From Geothermobacter ehrlichii (lineage in GTDB: Bacteria > Desulfobacterota > Desulfuromonadia > Desulfuromonadales > Geothermobacteraceae), in NCBI RefSeq assembly GCF_008124615.1, contig NZ_VNIB01000003.1:62001-126000 (forward strand): 64,000 nt of DNA. The letters are read 5' to 3'. Shown here piece after piece: positions 14,290-23,151 of the stretch. The notes below the pieces were generated by a model. The model was not told the origin of the DNA. It did not search any database and worked only from the letters and a program-made list of their open reading frames with translations. Each line of letters starts with the position of its first letter. Within the stretch, counting starts at the first letter, position 1. A program made the translations under genes and the position numbers.

Positions 14290-15242
14290 CGCTGGCGCAC
14301 CAGGACCGCGCCGGCGGCGCGCCAGCCTTCCTGTTCCAGCAGCTCGGCAATGGTCCGTTCCGGATCGTGTTCGCCGTTGACCCAGTGGATGGCGATTCCC
14401 TGCCGCTCCATGCGCCGGAACCAGGTTTCCTGCCGCTTGGCGAAGCGGCCGATGTCGCCGGCCAGCCGCTGCAGCATGTCGTTGTAGCTGGTCTGCCCCT
14501 GCAGAAAACGGGCTATATGGCGGTATTCCAGGCCGTAGTATTCGAGCCGCTTCCAGTCGACGCCGTTGGCGTGCAGCCGGCGGACCTCGTCGATCATGCC
14601 CTGTTTCAGGCGCTGTTCCAGGCGCAGGCGGATGCGGTGACGCAGTTTCCGGCGGTCCCAGCGCAGGCCGAAGACCAGCGGCCGCATGGCCGGCCAGGGA
14701 GGCAGGCTGTCGGTGGCTTTCGCTTCGCCTTCGGCGATTTCGATGGCGCGGATCAGTCGTTGCCGGTCTTCAAGGTCGGTGGTGTTGTGCTGGTGCGGCT
14801 TCAGTTTCTGCAGCCGTTCGCGGAGCTGTTCGTCGGTGCAGACGGCCAGCTCCCGACGCAGATGGGGATTTTCCGGCACCTCGACCAGGCGGTAGCCGCG
14901 CAGCGCCGCGTCGAGGTAGAGCCCGGTGCCGCCGACCAGCAGGGGGAAGCGCCGGCGTTGCCGGATATCCTCCCAGGCGGCGAGAAAGGCGCGCTGAAAG
15001 TCGAAAACGCTGAATTCCTCGCCGGCATCGCGGATGTCGATCAGGTGGGCCGGAACCTCCCCGTACTCTTCCAGGTCCTTGCCGGTGCCGAGATCCATGC
15101 CGCGAAAGACCTGGCGGGAGTCGGCGGAGATGATTTCACCGCCAAGCTCGCGGGCGAGAAAGACGCCGACCCGGGTCTTGCCGGTGGCAGTGGCGCCGAG
15201 CAGGGCGAGCAGACGGCATTCTTCTCTCGTTTCGGACGACAT
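14286..15242 (-). CDS. miaA: tRNA dimethylallyltransferase
   Basis: This 318-aa enzyme transfers a dimethylallyl group to A37 of tRNAs reading UNN codons. The P-loop GATATGKT is at residues 16-23, followed by ISADSRQVFRGMDLGTGK and the substrate-binding VGGTGLYLDAALRG. TTDLEDRQRLIRAIEI and WKRLEYYGLEYRHIARFL complete the family pattern. The length is normal. The Shine-Dalgarno is weak. It is divergent from pcnB with 89 bp between starts, and the downstream glycosyltransferase overlaps it by 4 nt. Confidence 0.94.
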   Translation of the reverse strand: MSSETREECRLLALLGATATGKTRVGVFLARELGGEIISADSRQVFRGMDLGTGKDLEEYGEVPAHLIDIRDAGEEFSVFDFQRAFLAAWEDIRQRRRFPLLVGGTGLYLDAALRGYRLVEVPENPHLRRELAVCTDEQLRERLQKLKPHQHNTTDLEDRQRLIRAIEIAEGEAKATDSLPPWPAMRPLVFGLRWDRRKLRHRIRLRLEQRLKQGMIDEVRRLHANGVDWKRLEYYGLEYRHIARFLQGQTSYNDMLQRLAGDIGRFAKRQETWFRRMERQGIAIHWVNGEHDPERTIAELLEQEGWRAAGAVLVRQR

Positions 15243-15331
15243 GCGGCTACTCTAGCGTTTTGCGGCCGACCGTTCAATCGTTGAAGCCCCTTCCCTGGCG
15301 ACCGACTTTCTGGTAAAAAGGCGCAGCTGCG

Positions 15332-16600
15332 ATGAAGAAGGAAGAGCCCCCCACATACGTTCCGCCCGAAGAGCCGATCATCCTGCCGCGCGCCGAGCAC
15401 CCGATTTCGCGTCGGCAGATCGATGAAAACTCCCTCAAGGTCCTCTATCGTTTGCACCGCAACGGCTACAAGGCCTATCTGGTCGGCGGCGGCGTGCGGG
15501 ATCTGCTGCTGGGCAGACAGCCGAAGGATTTCGATGTCGGCACCGACGCCACTCCGGGGCAGGTGAAGAAGCTCTTTCGCAACTGCTTTCTGGTCGGGCG
15601 TCGCTTCCGGCTGGCGCATATCCGCTTTGCCGGCGGGGCGCTGGTCGAGGTGGCCACCTTCCGGCGCGAGGCGACGCCCGAGGACGTGCCGGACGATTTG
15701 GCCAGCAATCCGCACTATGCCGAGAACCTGTTCGGTACTCCGCGCCAGGACGCCTTCCGGCGCGATTTCACCATCAACGCTCTCTTCTATGACATTGCCG
15801 ATTTCAGCGTCATCGACCATGTCGGCGGCCTGCGCGACCTGCGGGAGAAGCGGATCCGGGTGATCGGCGACCCCCTGGAGCGTTTTCGCGAAGATCCGGT
15901 GCGCATGCTGCGCGCTCTCGAGTTCGCCGCCCGTCTCGGATTCACCCTCGATCCGGCCGCCGAAGAGGGCATTCGCGCCCGGGCGGCGCTGCTGGCCGAG
16001 GCGTCACCGGCCCGGTTGCGGGAAGAGCTGATGGAGTTGTTCCGCCAGCGGGTGGCGGCAGCGGTTCTGCCCGAGTGCGAACGTTTCGGTCTGCTCGAAT
16101 ATCTGATTCCCGGCTACCGGCTGACCGACGGTACCAGGCGGCTGCTCGCGGCACTGGACGAGCGGCCGGAAGAGGGGACGGCCGTGGCGGAGCCGCAGGT
16201 TCTGGCCGCGCTCTACCATCAGCGATTCTTTGACAGCCTGGGTGACGGGCGGGAGATGAATCTGGGCGAGGTCATCGGCCGGGCCGGCCATCTGCTGCGT
16301 TCGCATTGCCAGCATTTCCGCATCGCCAACGGCATCCGGCATCAGGCGGCCGAATTGCTGATCGGTTGCTACCGGCTGCGGCAGGGGGTGGGCCGCCGGG
16401 GGCACCAGCGTTTTTTGCGCCATCCGGCCTTTCCCCAGGTGCTGCAGTTTTTCGAGCTCTGCTGTCGGGCGGGACTGGACGACCGGGAGCTGCTGCAGGC
16501 CTGGCGCACGTCGACCGAGGCGTCGGCACGCACCGCGGGCAAGCGGCGCCGCCGGCCGCGGCGACGACCGCGCCGCAAGCCGCATCATCCGGCAACCTGA
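15332..16600 (+). CDS. pcnB: poly(A) polymerase / tRNA nucleotidyltransferase family protein
   Basis: This 422-aa class II nucleotidyltransferase carries YLVGGGVRDLLLGRQPKDFD at residues 49-68, with the DxD metal pair. FGTPRQDAFRRDFTINALFYD and the RNA-binding RFREDPVRMLRALEFAARLGF follow. The C-terminus is an Arg/Pro-rich basic tail (RRRRPRRRPRRK), as in bacterial PcnB, which argues for poly(A) polymerase over a CCA-adding enzyme. The pcnB/cca distinction rests on this tail and on the ISRRQIDENSLKVLYRLHRNGYKAYLV-type N-terminus and is not absolute. It should act on RNA 3' ends in the cytoplasm. Confidence 0.85.
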   Translation: MKKEEPPTYVPPEEPIILPRAEHPISRRQIDENSLKVLYRLHRNGYKAYLVGGGVRDLLLGRQPKDFDVGTDATPGQVKKLFRNCFLVGRRFRLAHIRFAGGALVEVATFRREATPEDVPDDLASNPHYAENLFGTPRQDAFRRDFTINALFYDIADFSVIDHVGGLRDLREKRIRVIGDPLERFREDPVRMLRALEFAARLGFTLDPAAEEGIRARAALLAEASPARLREELMELFRQRVAAAVLPECERFGLLEYLIPGYRLTDGTRRLLAALDERPEEGTAVAEPQVLAALYHQRFFDSLGDGREMNLGEVIGRAGHLLRSHCQHFRIANGIRHQAAELLIGCYRLRQGVGRRGHQRFLRHPAFPQVLQFFELCCRAGLDDRELLQAWRTSTEASARTAGKRRRRPRRRPRRKPHHPAT

Positions 16601-16605
16601 GAGCG

Positions 16606-17127
16606 TCAGTTCTTTCGGTGACGGGCCGACAGGGCCAGGGTCCCCCTGTCGTTGCCGCCGGCCGAACCGACCAGGGTAATGCGGGCGTTCGGAAAGTCCC
16701 AGCGCCAGACCGGTAGTTCGAGGATGCTGCCGTCGTTTCTCTGTACCAGGCGGCTCAGGTCGGTCCCCGGGCCGAGGCGCTGCAGCAGCAGCCGGTGGAG
16801 TCTGCTCATGGCTGTGGCGGGAAAGCGGCCGATCAGCTTGTCGAGCCGGTCGTCGCGAAAATAGAGCCGCAGGCTGATGTCGATCCCGTCGATGCTCAGG
16901 TAGTCGATGGTGGCGACGGTGAAATAGGTGCCGGGGGGATTGCCGGCCGGCAGGGTTTCGGTGAACTGAAAGGGTCTGACCAGGGCGGCGTCGTCGAGGC
17001 TCATGCCCGGTTGGTAGCCCGCCAGGTTCAGGTCGTAGGTGACGAGTGTTTCTTCGGCCGGAACGGCCGGCGCCAGAACCGTCAGCAGCAGCAACGCCGC
17101 TGCGACGGCAAGCAGGGTGGTTCTCAT
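16606..17127 (-). CDS. exported protein of unknown function
   Basis: This 173-aa protein has a signal peptide (MRTTLLAVAAALLLLTVLAPAVPA). The mature part is mixed alpha/beta, with TYFTVATIDYLSIDGIDISLRLYF and LPVWRWDFPNARITLVGSAG. No domain is recognised. It converges with pcnB, with only 5 bp between stops. The region upstream (17128-17624) is gene-free with small hairpins. Confidence 0.6.
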   Translation of the reverse strand: MRTTLLAVAAALLLLTVLAPAVPAEETLVTYDLNLAGYQPGMSLDDAALVRPFQFTETLPAGNPPGTYFTVATIDYLSIDGIDISLRLYFRDDRLDKLIGRFPATAMSRLHRLLLQRLGPGTDLSRLVQRNDGSILELPVWRWDFPNARITLVGSAGGNDRGTLALSARHRKN

Positions 17128-17272
17128 CGATGGTCCCCCTCCCGACCCCGTGCCGGGGTCGACTTATCTTCCTCTGGTTCTCTGCCCCGCCGGCTGTTCG
17201 CCCGGCGAGATTGTTGCGGAATGTACCCGATGTCCGTTTCGGCTGTAAACAGGTTTATCTTTATCCAGGAAA

Positions 17273-17302
17273 AGCCCCGGCCTTGCGGACCGGGGCTTTG
17301 TT
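17273..17302. terminator. terminator-like hairpin
   Basis: The stem AAAGCCCCGG pairs with CCGGGGCTTT around a CCTTGCGGA loop. Short T or A tracts flank both sides. No gene points clearly into it, so it may be a remnant or a bidirectional barrier between the exported protein's promoter and the transposase. Confidence 0.5.
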
Positions 17303-17588
17303 GCTCATGCCGGCACATTGACTGCCGGTTCCCCACATGGGGGTTTTTCCGGGTTGCCCCGGTTTTTGTTTGTGTCATTTCATCGCTGTGGGGCTTTCCT
17401 GTCCGGTGGCTCAGAGATGCTCATCACATCCACCTCCATCTGACTTGGGTTACGATTTCACTATACCAAAAATGTGCCACGAAAAAAGGCGGTGGGCCGA
17501 GAAAAAGAACCGGCCGCGGCTTTCTTCCTCATCCCTCGGCCGGGCGGGACGGCAAGCGGGAAAAGTCGGGGGGCCTGCACAAAAACGG

Positions 17589-17600
17589 GGGACAGCTCCC
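17589..17600 (+). repeat. left REP-like 12-mer of the transposase unit
   Basis: GGGACAGCTCCC, an exact inverted copy of GGGAGCTGTCCC at 18288-18299, lies 24 nt before the transposase start. Confidence 0.75.
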
Positions 17601-17624
17601 ATCTTTTGTGCTAGATTCGCCGCC

Positions 17625-18302
17625 ATGCCGAGAGCCGCGCGCATCATACTCGAAGGCTATCCCCATTACATCCTGCAGCGGGGCCATGATCGCAGGCCGG
17701 TTTTTCACGACGTCGGCGATTACCTTGCCTTCATCGGGCAGCTGAGGCGTTTTCGCGATCAGTATCGGCTGGCGATCTGGGCCTGGTGCCTGATGCCGGA
17801 TCATGTCCACCTGCTCGCCGTTCCCCGCGACGGCGAGGGGCTGGCCAAGGGGATGGGGAGCGTCAGCCTGGTCCACGCCCAGTACCTCAACCGCAAGTAT
17901 GGCGGCAACGGCCGGATCTGGCACAATCGCTATTTTTCCTGTGTCGTCGACGGGAAGGAGCGGGTGCGGACGGCCGTCGGCCATATCGAACTCAATCCGG
18001 TGCGTGCCGGCAAGGTTCGGCGGCCGGAAGAATGGCCCTGGTCGAGCGCCCGCTTTCACCTGCTCGGCAAGCGGGATCCGCTGGCGACCGCCTTTCCCGG
18101 TTACCCGGGGCCGGAGGTGTGGCGCGACATTCTCGCCGCCCCAAATCCGGACGCGGCCGACGCCCTGCGCCGGGCGACCCGTTCGGGGCGGCCGTTCGCC
18201 GGCGAGGAGCTGATCGCCGAGCTCGAACGCCGGACCGGCCGCCGGCTGCGGCCGGGCAGGCCGGGGCGGCCGCGCAAGCAAAAGGCAGGGAGCTGTCCCT
18301 GA
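17625..18302 (+). mobile_element. REP-associated tyrosine (Y1) transposase
   Basis: The 225-aa product starts MPRAARIILEGYPHYILQRG. It has the Y1/HuH signature CLMPDHVHLLAVP (HVH at about residues 60-62) and the tyrosine region VHAQYLNRKYGGNGRIWHNRYF. GHIELNPVRAGKV and EWPWSSARFHLL are diagnostic of the RAYT group. RAYTs are single-copy, domesticated IS200-like transposases thought to mobilise REP palindromes. Perfect 12-nt inverted repeats flank the gene. The C-terminal tail PGRPGRPRKQK is basic, and the stop overlaps the right repeat. The metH operon starts 23 nt later and may rely on a promoter inside or upstream of this gene. Confidence 0.92.
18288..18299 (-). repeat. right REP-like 12-mer of the transposase unit
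   Basis: GGGAGCTGTCCC, the reverse complement of the 12-mer at 17589-17600, overlaps the last codons of the transposase gene and lies just before the metH Shine-Dalgarno. Confidence 0.75.
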
Positions 18303-18324
18303 TTTTCGTTCAGGAGATTATCGT

Positions 18325-19248
18325 ATGTCTTTCGTCGATCATCCGATACTGATCTTCGACGGTGCCTGTGGCACCAACCTGCAGCAGATGGTAATTCCGC
18401 CCGAGGCCTGGGGAGGCTGCGAAGGCTGCAACGAGGCCCTCAACCTCTACGGACCGGAATTCATTGTCCGACTGCATCGCGAGATGCTCGATGCCGGGGC
18501 GATGGTGGTCGAGACCGACACCTTCGGTGCCTCGAGCCTGGTGCTGGCCGAATACGGCCTGCAGGACCGGGTGAAGGAGATCAACCGGCTGGCGGTCGAG
18601 AACGCCCGCCAGGCGATCGCCGGGCGGGCCGGGCGCTATGTCGCCGGTTCGGTCGGTCCCGGCACCAAGCTGCCTTCCCTGGGGCATATCGAAGTGGCGG
18701 AGCTGGCCGCCTCGACCCGCGAGCAGATCGAGGCGCTGCTGGAGGCCGGCGTCGACTGCCTGATCATCGAGACCTGCCAGGATCTGCTGCAGACCAAGAC
18801 GGCCCTGGTGGCGGCCTTCGAGGTGCTGGAGGCGGGCGGGCTCGAGCTGCCGGTTCTGGTTTCGGTGACCATCGAGCAGCAGGGAACCATGCTGGTCGGC
18901 AGCGATATCGGCGCCGTGGTGGCGACCCTGGAGCCCTTTCCGGTCTTTTCCCTCGGCCTCAACTGCGCCACCGGTCCGCAGGACATGGCCAGCCATGTGC
19001 GTTATCTGAGTCGCAACTGGCCGGCGCGGATCTCCTGCATCCCCAACCAGGGGCTGCCGGAAGTGGTCGACGGCCGGACCGTCTATCCGCTGGAGCCGGC
19101 CGAATTCGCGGCGCAGATGCACCGGTTCGTCACCGAGGAAGGGGTCAGCGTCGTCGGCGGCTGCTGCGGCACCAGCCCGGAGCATATCCGGGCGCTGGCC
19201 GACAGACTCGCCGGTGTGACGCCGAAACAGCGGGAGGTGTGCCGATGA
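18325..19248 (+). CDS. metH: methionine synthase, homocysteine-binding subunit (split MetH)
   Basis: This 307-aa protein covers only the Hcy S-methyltransferase barrel: ILIFDGACGTNLQQM at the start, MVVETDTFGASSLVLAEYGL, and zinc-ligand cysteines in LGLNCATGPQDM and VVGGCCGTSPEHI. In most bacteria this domain is fused to the folate and B12 domains. Here it stops at 19248 while the next gene begins at 19245 (ATGA overlap), so the two products are made together. AGGAG precedes the ATG. The reaction is methyl transfer from methylcobalamin to homocysteine in the cytoplasm. An ordinary stand-alone homocysteine methyltransferase is less likely given the neighbour. Confidence 0.9.
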   Translation: MSFVDHPILIFDGACGTNLQQMVIPPEAWGGCEGCNEALNLYGPEFIVRLHREMLDAGAMVVETDTFGASSLVLAEYGLQDRVKEINRLAVENARQAIAGRAGRYVAGSVGPGTKLPSLGHIEVAELAASTREQIEALLEAGVDCLIIETCQDLLQTKTALVAAFEVLEAGGLELPVLVSVTIEQQGTMLVGSDIGAVVATLEPFPVFSLGLNCATGPQDMASHVRYLSRNWPARISCIPNQGLPEVVDGRTVYPLEPAEFAAQMHRFVTEEGVSVVGGCCGTSPEHIRALADRLAGVTPKQREVCR

Positions 19249-21692
19249 AAGCCCAGGTTGCCAGTCTCTACCAGGCGGTCGATCTGCAGCAGGAAATTCC
19301 GCCGCTGCTGATCGGTGAACGCTGCAATCCCAACGGCTCCAAGGCCTTTCGCGAGGCGCTTTTGAGCGAGGACTGGGACGCCTGCCTGAAGATCGCCCTC
19401 GACCAGGAGGCGCGCGGCGCCCAGGTGCTCGATCTCTCCGTCGCCTATGCCGGCCGCGACGAAAAGCGCGACATGATCACCCTGGTGAAGAAGTTCGCCG
19501 GAAGCTGTCGCGCGCCGTTGATGCTCGACTCGACCAGTCCCGATACCCTGGAGGCGGTGCTGCCGCTCTATCCCGGGCGGGCGATCATCAATTCGATCAA
19601 CCTCGAGGATGGCGGCAAAAACCTCGGCCGCATCTGCCGGCTGGCGAAGAAGTACGGTGCGGCGGTGGTCGCCCTGACCATCACCGAGGAGGGGATGGCC
19701 CTCACCTGCGAGCAGAAGGTGGCGGCGGCCAGGCGCATCTACGATCTCGCCGTCAATCGCTACGGCTTGCGGCCGCAGGACATTCTCTTCGACCTGCTCA
19801 CCTTCACCGTCGGCTCCGGCGACGAAAAGATGGTGGGGGCGGCGATCGAAACTCTCGAGGCCATCCGCCGGGTGAAGCGGGAGCTGCCCGGCGTCAGCTT
19901 CACTCTCGGGGTGAGCAACATCTCCTTCGGGCTGCGGCCGGCGGCACGCAAGGTGCTCAACTCGGTCTTTCTGCACGAGGCGGTCGAGGCGGGACTGAAC
20001 ACCGCCATCGTCGACGCCGCCAAGATCATCCCGTTCAACGCGATCTCCGAACGGGACCGCGAAGTCTGCCTCGACCTGCTCTACAACCGGGACCCGGACA
20101 GGGAAGAGTCGCCCCTGATGCGCTTCATCGCCCATTTCGAGCAGGCGGCGGAAGAGGAGGAAGACGGTGCGGATGAACGGACCTTCTGCGAGGAGGAGCT
20201 GCGGCGCAAGGTTCTCAGGGGGGAGCGGGAAGGTCTCGAGGATCTGCTCTGCGAGCTGCGCGGCCGCTGGCGGCCCCTCGACATCATCAACAACCTGCTG
20301 GTGCCGGCGATGCGCGAGGTCGGCGAACTGTTCGGTCGCGGCGAACTGCTGCTCCCCTTCGTTCTGCAGTCGGCCGAGGTGATGAAGCAGTCGGTCGCCC
20401 TGCTCGAACCGCACATGGAGAAGGTCGAGGGGGAGAGCCGGACCAGCCTGCTGCTCGCCACCGTCGCCGGTGACGTGCACGACATCGGCAAGAACCTGGT
20501 CGACATCATCCTCTCCAACAACGGCTACAAGGTCTACAATATCGGCATCAAGGTGCCGGCCGAAGAGATCATCGCCAAGGCGAAGGAACTCAGGCCCGAC
20601 GTCATCGGTCTGTCGGGACTGCTGGTCAAGTCGGCGCTGCTGATGAAGGAGAACCTGGCCCAGTTCCGGGCCGCCGGCCTGAACCAGCCGGTACTGCTCG
20701 GCGGCGCCGCCCTGACCGCCCGTTTTGTCGCCGAGGAGTGCGTTCCCAACTACCATGCGCCGGTGGTCTATTGTGCCGATGCCTTCGCCGGGCTGAAGGC
20801 GATGCGCGAGTTCGAGGCCGGAACGCTGGTCGCGACCCGGGTGGAGGCGCGTGACGCCGATCCCGGCAGTCGGCCGGGGCCACGGGCAGCGGAGATCGAC
20901 CGGGAGGTGGCCGTTCCCGAGCCGCCCTTCTTCGGCAGCCGTATCGCCGAGGCGATCGACCCGGAGGAGCTCTTCACCTTCGTCAACGAGCAGGCGCTGT
21001 TCCGTGGCCGCTGGGGCTACCGCCGCGGCAAGCTCTCGGCCGAGGACTACCGGCAGCTGGTGCAAACGGAGGTGCTGCCCGCCTACGAGCGCATCCGCAG
21101 CCAGGCGCTGGCCGAAGGACTGCTCCAACCCCGGGTGGCCTGGGGCTATTTCCGCTGCCGCAGCGAGGGGGACGAACTGGTGCTGGAACATGAGGGACGG
21201 GACTACCGCTACGCCTTTCCGCGCCAGGGATTCCCGCCGCACCGCTGCATCAGCGACTTCTTCCGCAGCGCCGACGAGGGCAGCGACGTCGCCGGGCTGT
21301 TCGTCGTCACCCTGGGGGAGCGCCTGGCGGAGAAGACCCGGGCGCTCTACGAGGCCGACAGCTACAAGGACTATCTGCTCTGGCACGGCTTCGGCGTCGA
21401 GCTGACCGACGCCCTGGCCGAGTACTGGCACCGGAAGATGCGCTTCGAGCTTGGCATCGCCCAGGACGAGCCGGAGACCGTCGACGGCTACGTGGTGCAG
21501 CGTTACCGGGGCAGCCGGTTCGGGTTCGGCTATCCGGCCTGTCCCGATCTTGAACTGCAGCGCCCGACTTTCGAGCTGCTGCAGCCGGGGCGCATCGGCG
21601 TCAGCCTGACCGAAAACTGTGAGATGGTGCCGGAGATGACGACGTCGGCGCTGGTGGCGCATCATCCGCAGGCGAAGTATTTTGCGGTGTAG
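19245..21692 (+). CDS. metH: methionine synthase, folate/B12/activation subunit (split MetH)
   Basis: This 815-aa protein carries the remaining MetH modules. The pterin-binding domain (LLIGERCNPNGSKAF, about residue 23) comes first, then a four-helix cap (REGLEDLLCELRGRWRPLDI...EVMKQSVALLEPHM). The cobalamin domain has the lower-ligand motif DVHDIGKNLVDIILSNNGY at about residue 410 and IGLSGLLVKSALLMKENL. The SAM-dependent reactivation domain ends with RGSRFGFGYPACPDLELQ at about residue 758. The ATG at 19245 has GGGAGG 7 nt before it and is preferred over the GTG at 19239. With the upstream subunit it forms a complete B12-dependent methionine synthase. Confidence 0.92.
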   Translation: MKAQVASLYQAVDLQQEIPPLLIGERCNPNGSKAFREALLSEDWDACLKIALDQEARGAQVLDLSVAYAGRDEKRDMITLVKKFAGSCRAPLMLDSTSPDTLEAVLPLYPGRAIINSINLEDGGKNLGRICRLAKKYGAAVVALTITEEGMALTCEQKVAAARRIYDLAVNRYGLRPQDILFDLLTFTVGSGDEKMVGAAIETLEAIRRVKRELPGVSFTLGVSNISFGLRPAARKVLNSVFLHEAVEAGLNTAIVDAAKIIPFNAISERDREVCLDLLYNRDPDREESPLMRFIAHFEQAAEEEEDGADERTFCEEELRRKVLRGEREGLEDLLCELRGRWRPLDIINNLLVPAMREVGELFGRGELLLPFVLQSAEVMKQSVALLEPHMEKVEGESRTSLLLATVAGDVHDIGKNLVDIILSNNGYKVYNIGIKVPAEEIIAKAKELRPDVIGLSGLLVKSALLMKENLAQFRAAGLNQPVLLGGAALTARFVAEECVPNYHAPVVYCADAFAGLKAMREFEAGTLVATRVEARDADPGSRPGPRAAEIDREVAVPEPPFFGSRIAEAIDPEELFTFVNEQALFRGRWGYRRGKLSAEDYRQLVQTEVLPAYERIRSQALAEGLLQPRVAWGYFRCRSEGDELVLEHEGRDYRYAFPRQGFPPHRCISDFFRSADEGSDVAGLFVVTLGERLAEKTRALYEADSYKDYLLWHGFGVELTDALAEYWHRKMRFELGIAQDEPETVDGYVVQRYRGSRFGFGYPACPDLELQRPTFELLQPGRIGVSLTENCEMVPEMTTSALVAHHPQAKYFAV

Positions 21693-22122
21693 GGAGAGGG
21701 CGGCGGTCACAAGATCGCCTGTGGCGTTGCGTCTGCCAGCGGCGCCTGGCGGGGCGCGATGATTTTTTTGCGACCTTCGGTCGGTTGACGTGGATTCCGG
21801 GGTTGCGCCCCCGGACGACGCCGTCCTCTTTTGCTGGCCCAAAAGAGGACGCAGAAAAGGGCCCTACGCCTGCGGCGGGCATAGCTGTTGCGCAGGTTCG
21901 GTGGGTCGAGGTACCGTTTGTCCCGTCAAAGGAGCGACAGCTCTTCGGGGCAGCAGAAGCCGGCTTGTTGGGCGGCGGCGTTGATAAGGGGTGCCGTTGT
22001 TCGCGACAGAAATAGAAAAGAAGCGTTTTTGCTTCCTTTTTTCGCGCTGAAAAAAGGAAGGCGCCTGGCGGGGCACGACCCGCCGGTTTTCACCTTGTCC
22101 CCGGTTTTTCCCCGATCCGACT
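21693..22122. other. intergenic region with strong hairpins and a duplicated 15-mer
   Basis: About 430 bp without a supported gene. It holds CCGGGGTTGCGCCCCCGG (21797-21814), a 12-bp perfect inverted repeat CGTCCTCTTTTG/CAAAAGAGGACG (21822-21851) and an 11-bp one, CTTCCTTTTTT/AAAAAAGGAAG (22032-22060). GGCGCCTGGCGGGGC occurs at both 21741-21755 and 22060-22074. The second hairpin could terminate the metH transcript, though its T tract lies within the stem. Confidence 0.6.
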
Positions 22123-23142
22123 ATGGCCAGCCCCCCTCTGATCTGCACCCGTCCCTTCGAGTGGTTCGAAATCCATCCCGACGGCTCGGTCTTTCTCTGC
22201 TGTCCCGCCTGGCTGAAGCGTCCGGCCGGCAATCTGTTGCAGCAGCCGGTCGAAGGAATCTGGAACGGGCCGGTCGCCATCGAGTTGCGCAAGTCGATTC
22301 TCAACGGCAGCTTCCACAACTGCAGCGCCAGGCGTTGCCCGCATCTGAAGCGGGCCTCAGGCGTGCTGCGACCGCTGACCGCCCTCCCGCCGGGGCCGGT
22401 ACAGGAGGCGCTGGCGGCAGGGGAGAGCCGGCTGACCTATCCGCCCCCCCGGCTCAATCTCTGTTTCGACCGGGCGTGCAATCTCGCCTGTCCCAGCTGC
22501 CGTTCTGGCCGACACCGCCCCGACACGGCCGAACGGCGGCAGGTGGCACGCATCCTGGATCTGGTGCGGGAGCAGCTGCTGCCGACGGCGGTGGACGTAA
22601 CCCTGAGCGGATTCGGCGAGCCCTTTGCCGCCCCGGGCTACCGGACTCTGCTGCACCAGATCGACCGGCAGGCCTGTCCGCGCCTGGAGCGGCTTTTTCT
22701 GCACAGCAACGGGCAGTTGTTCACGCCTGAAAACTGGCGGGCGCTGCCGAACCTGCATCCGCTGCTGGCCGGGGTGGAGATTTCCGTCGACGCTGCGACC
22801 GCCGGGACCTACGCGGTCAACCGGCCGGGAGGCGATTTCGACCGGCTGCTGCGCAACCTGGCCTTTATTGCCGGTCTCGGCGTACCGCTGAAGCTGAGCA
22901 TGGTCGTGCAGGCGAACAACTTTCGCGAGATGTCGGATCTGGCCGGGCTGGCGCGGCGGCTGGGCGCGCGCTGCTATTTCAGCGCCCTGGTCAACTGGGG
23001 CACCTTTTCCCGGCGGGAGTATGCGCGGCGGGCGGTGCACCTGCCGGGACATCCGGAGCATCAGGCGTTTCTGCGCCTGCTGGACACCCTGCGTGCCCTG
23101 CCGCACGTCGATCTGGGCAATCTGCCGGCGAAGCTGGTCTGA
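22123..23142 (+). CDS. radical SAM protein with N-terminal SPASM-like domain
   Basis: This 339-aa protein is unusual in domain order. The first 80 residues (CTRPFEWFEIHPDGSVFLCC, then AGNLLQQPVEGIWNG and CSARRCPHL) look like a SPASM auxiliary iron-sulfur domain, which normally follows the radical SAM core. The core comes next, with the 4Fe-4S site LCFDRACNLACPSCR (CX3CX2C) at about residues 124-130. TLSGFGEPFAAPGYRTLL and RLFLHSNGQLFTPENW follow, then EISVDAATAGTYAVNRPGG. No substrate peptide gene is adjacent. It may modify a peptide or protein, or be a radical SAM enzyme linked to surface polysaccharide genes. Confidence 0.8.
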   Translation: MASPPLICTRPFEWFEIHPDGSVFLCCPAWLKRPAGNLLQQPVEGIWNGPVAIELRKSILNGSFHNCSARRCPHLKRASGVLRPLTALPPGPVQEALAAGESRLTYPPPRLNLCFDRACNLACPSCRSGRHRPDTAERRQVARILDLVREQLLPTAVDVTLSGFGEPFAAPGYRTLLHQIDRQACPRLERLFLHSNGQLFTPENWRALPNLHPLLAGVEISVDAATAGTYAVNRPGGDFDRLLRNLAFIAGLGVPLKLSMVVQANNFREMSDLAGLARRLGARCYFSALVNWGTFSRREYARRAVHLPGHPEHQAFLRLLDTLRALPHVDLGNLPAKLV

Positions 23143-23151
23143 GAAGGAGAG

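Larger units (their letters stand above)
17128..17624. other. intergenic region with hairpins upstream of the Y1 transposase
   Basis: About 500 bp with no supported gene. A 10-bp hairpin, AAAGCCCCGG/CCGGGGCTTT (17273-17301), looks like an intrinsic terminator with short T runs on both strands. Smaller palindromes follow at 17330-17365 (CCCCACATGGGG; CCGGGTTGCCCCGG). The left 12-nt inverted repeat of the transposase unit is at 17589-17600. Confidence 0.5.

Noticed and set aside
19083-21842. A 919-codon antisense frame over the metH pair
   Set aside because: The plus strand carries unmistakable methionine synthase domains; the antisense reading is low-complexity and has no ribosome binding site.
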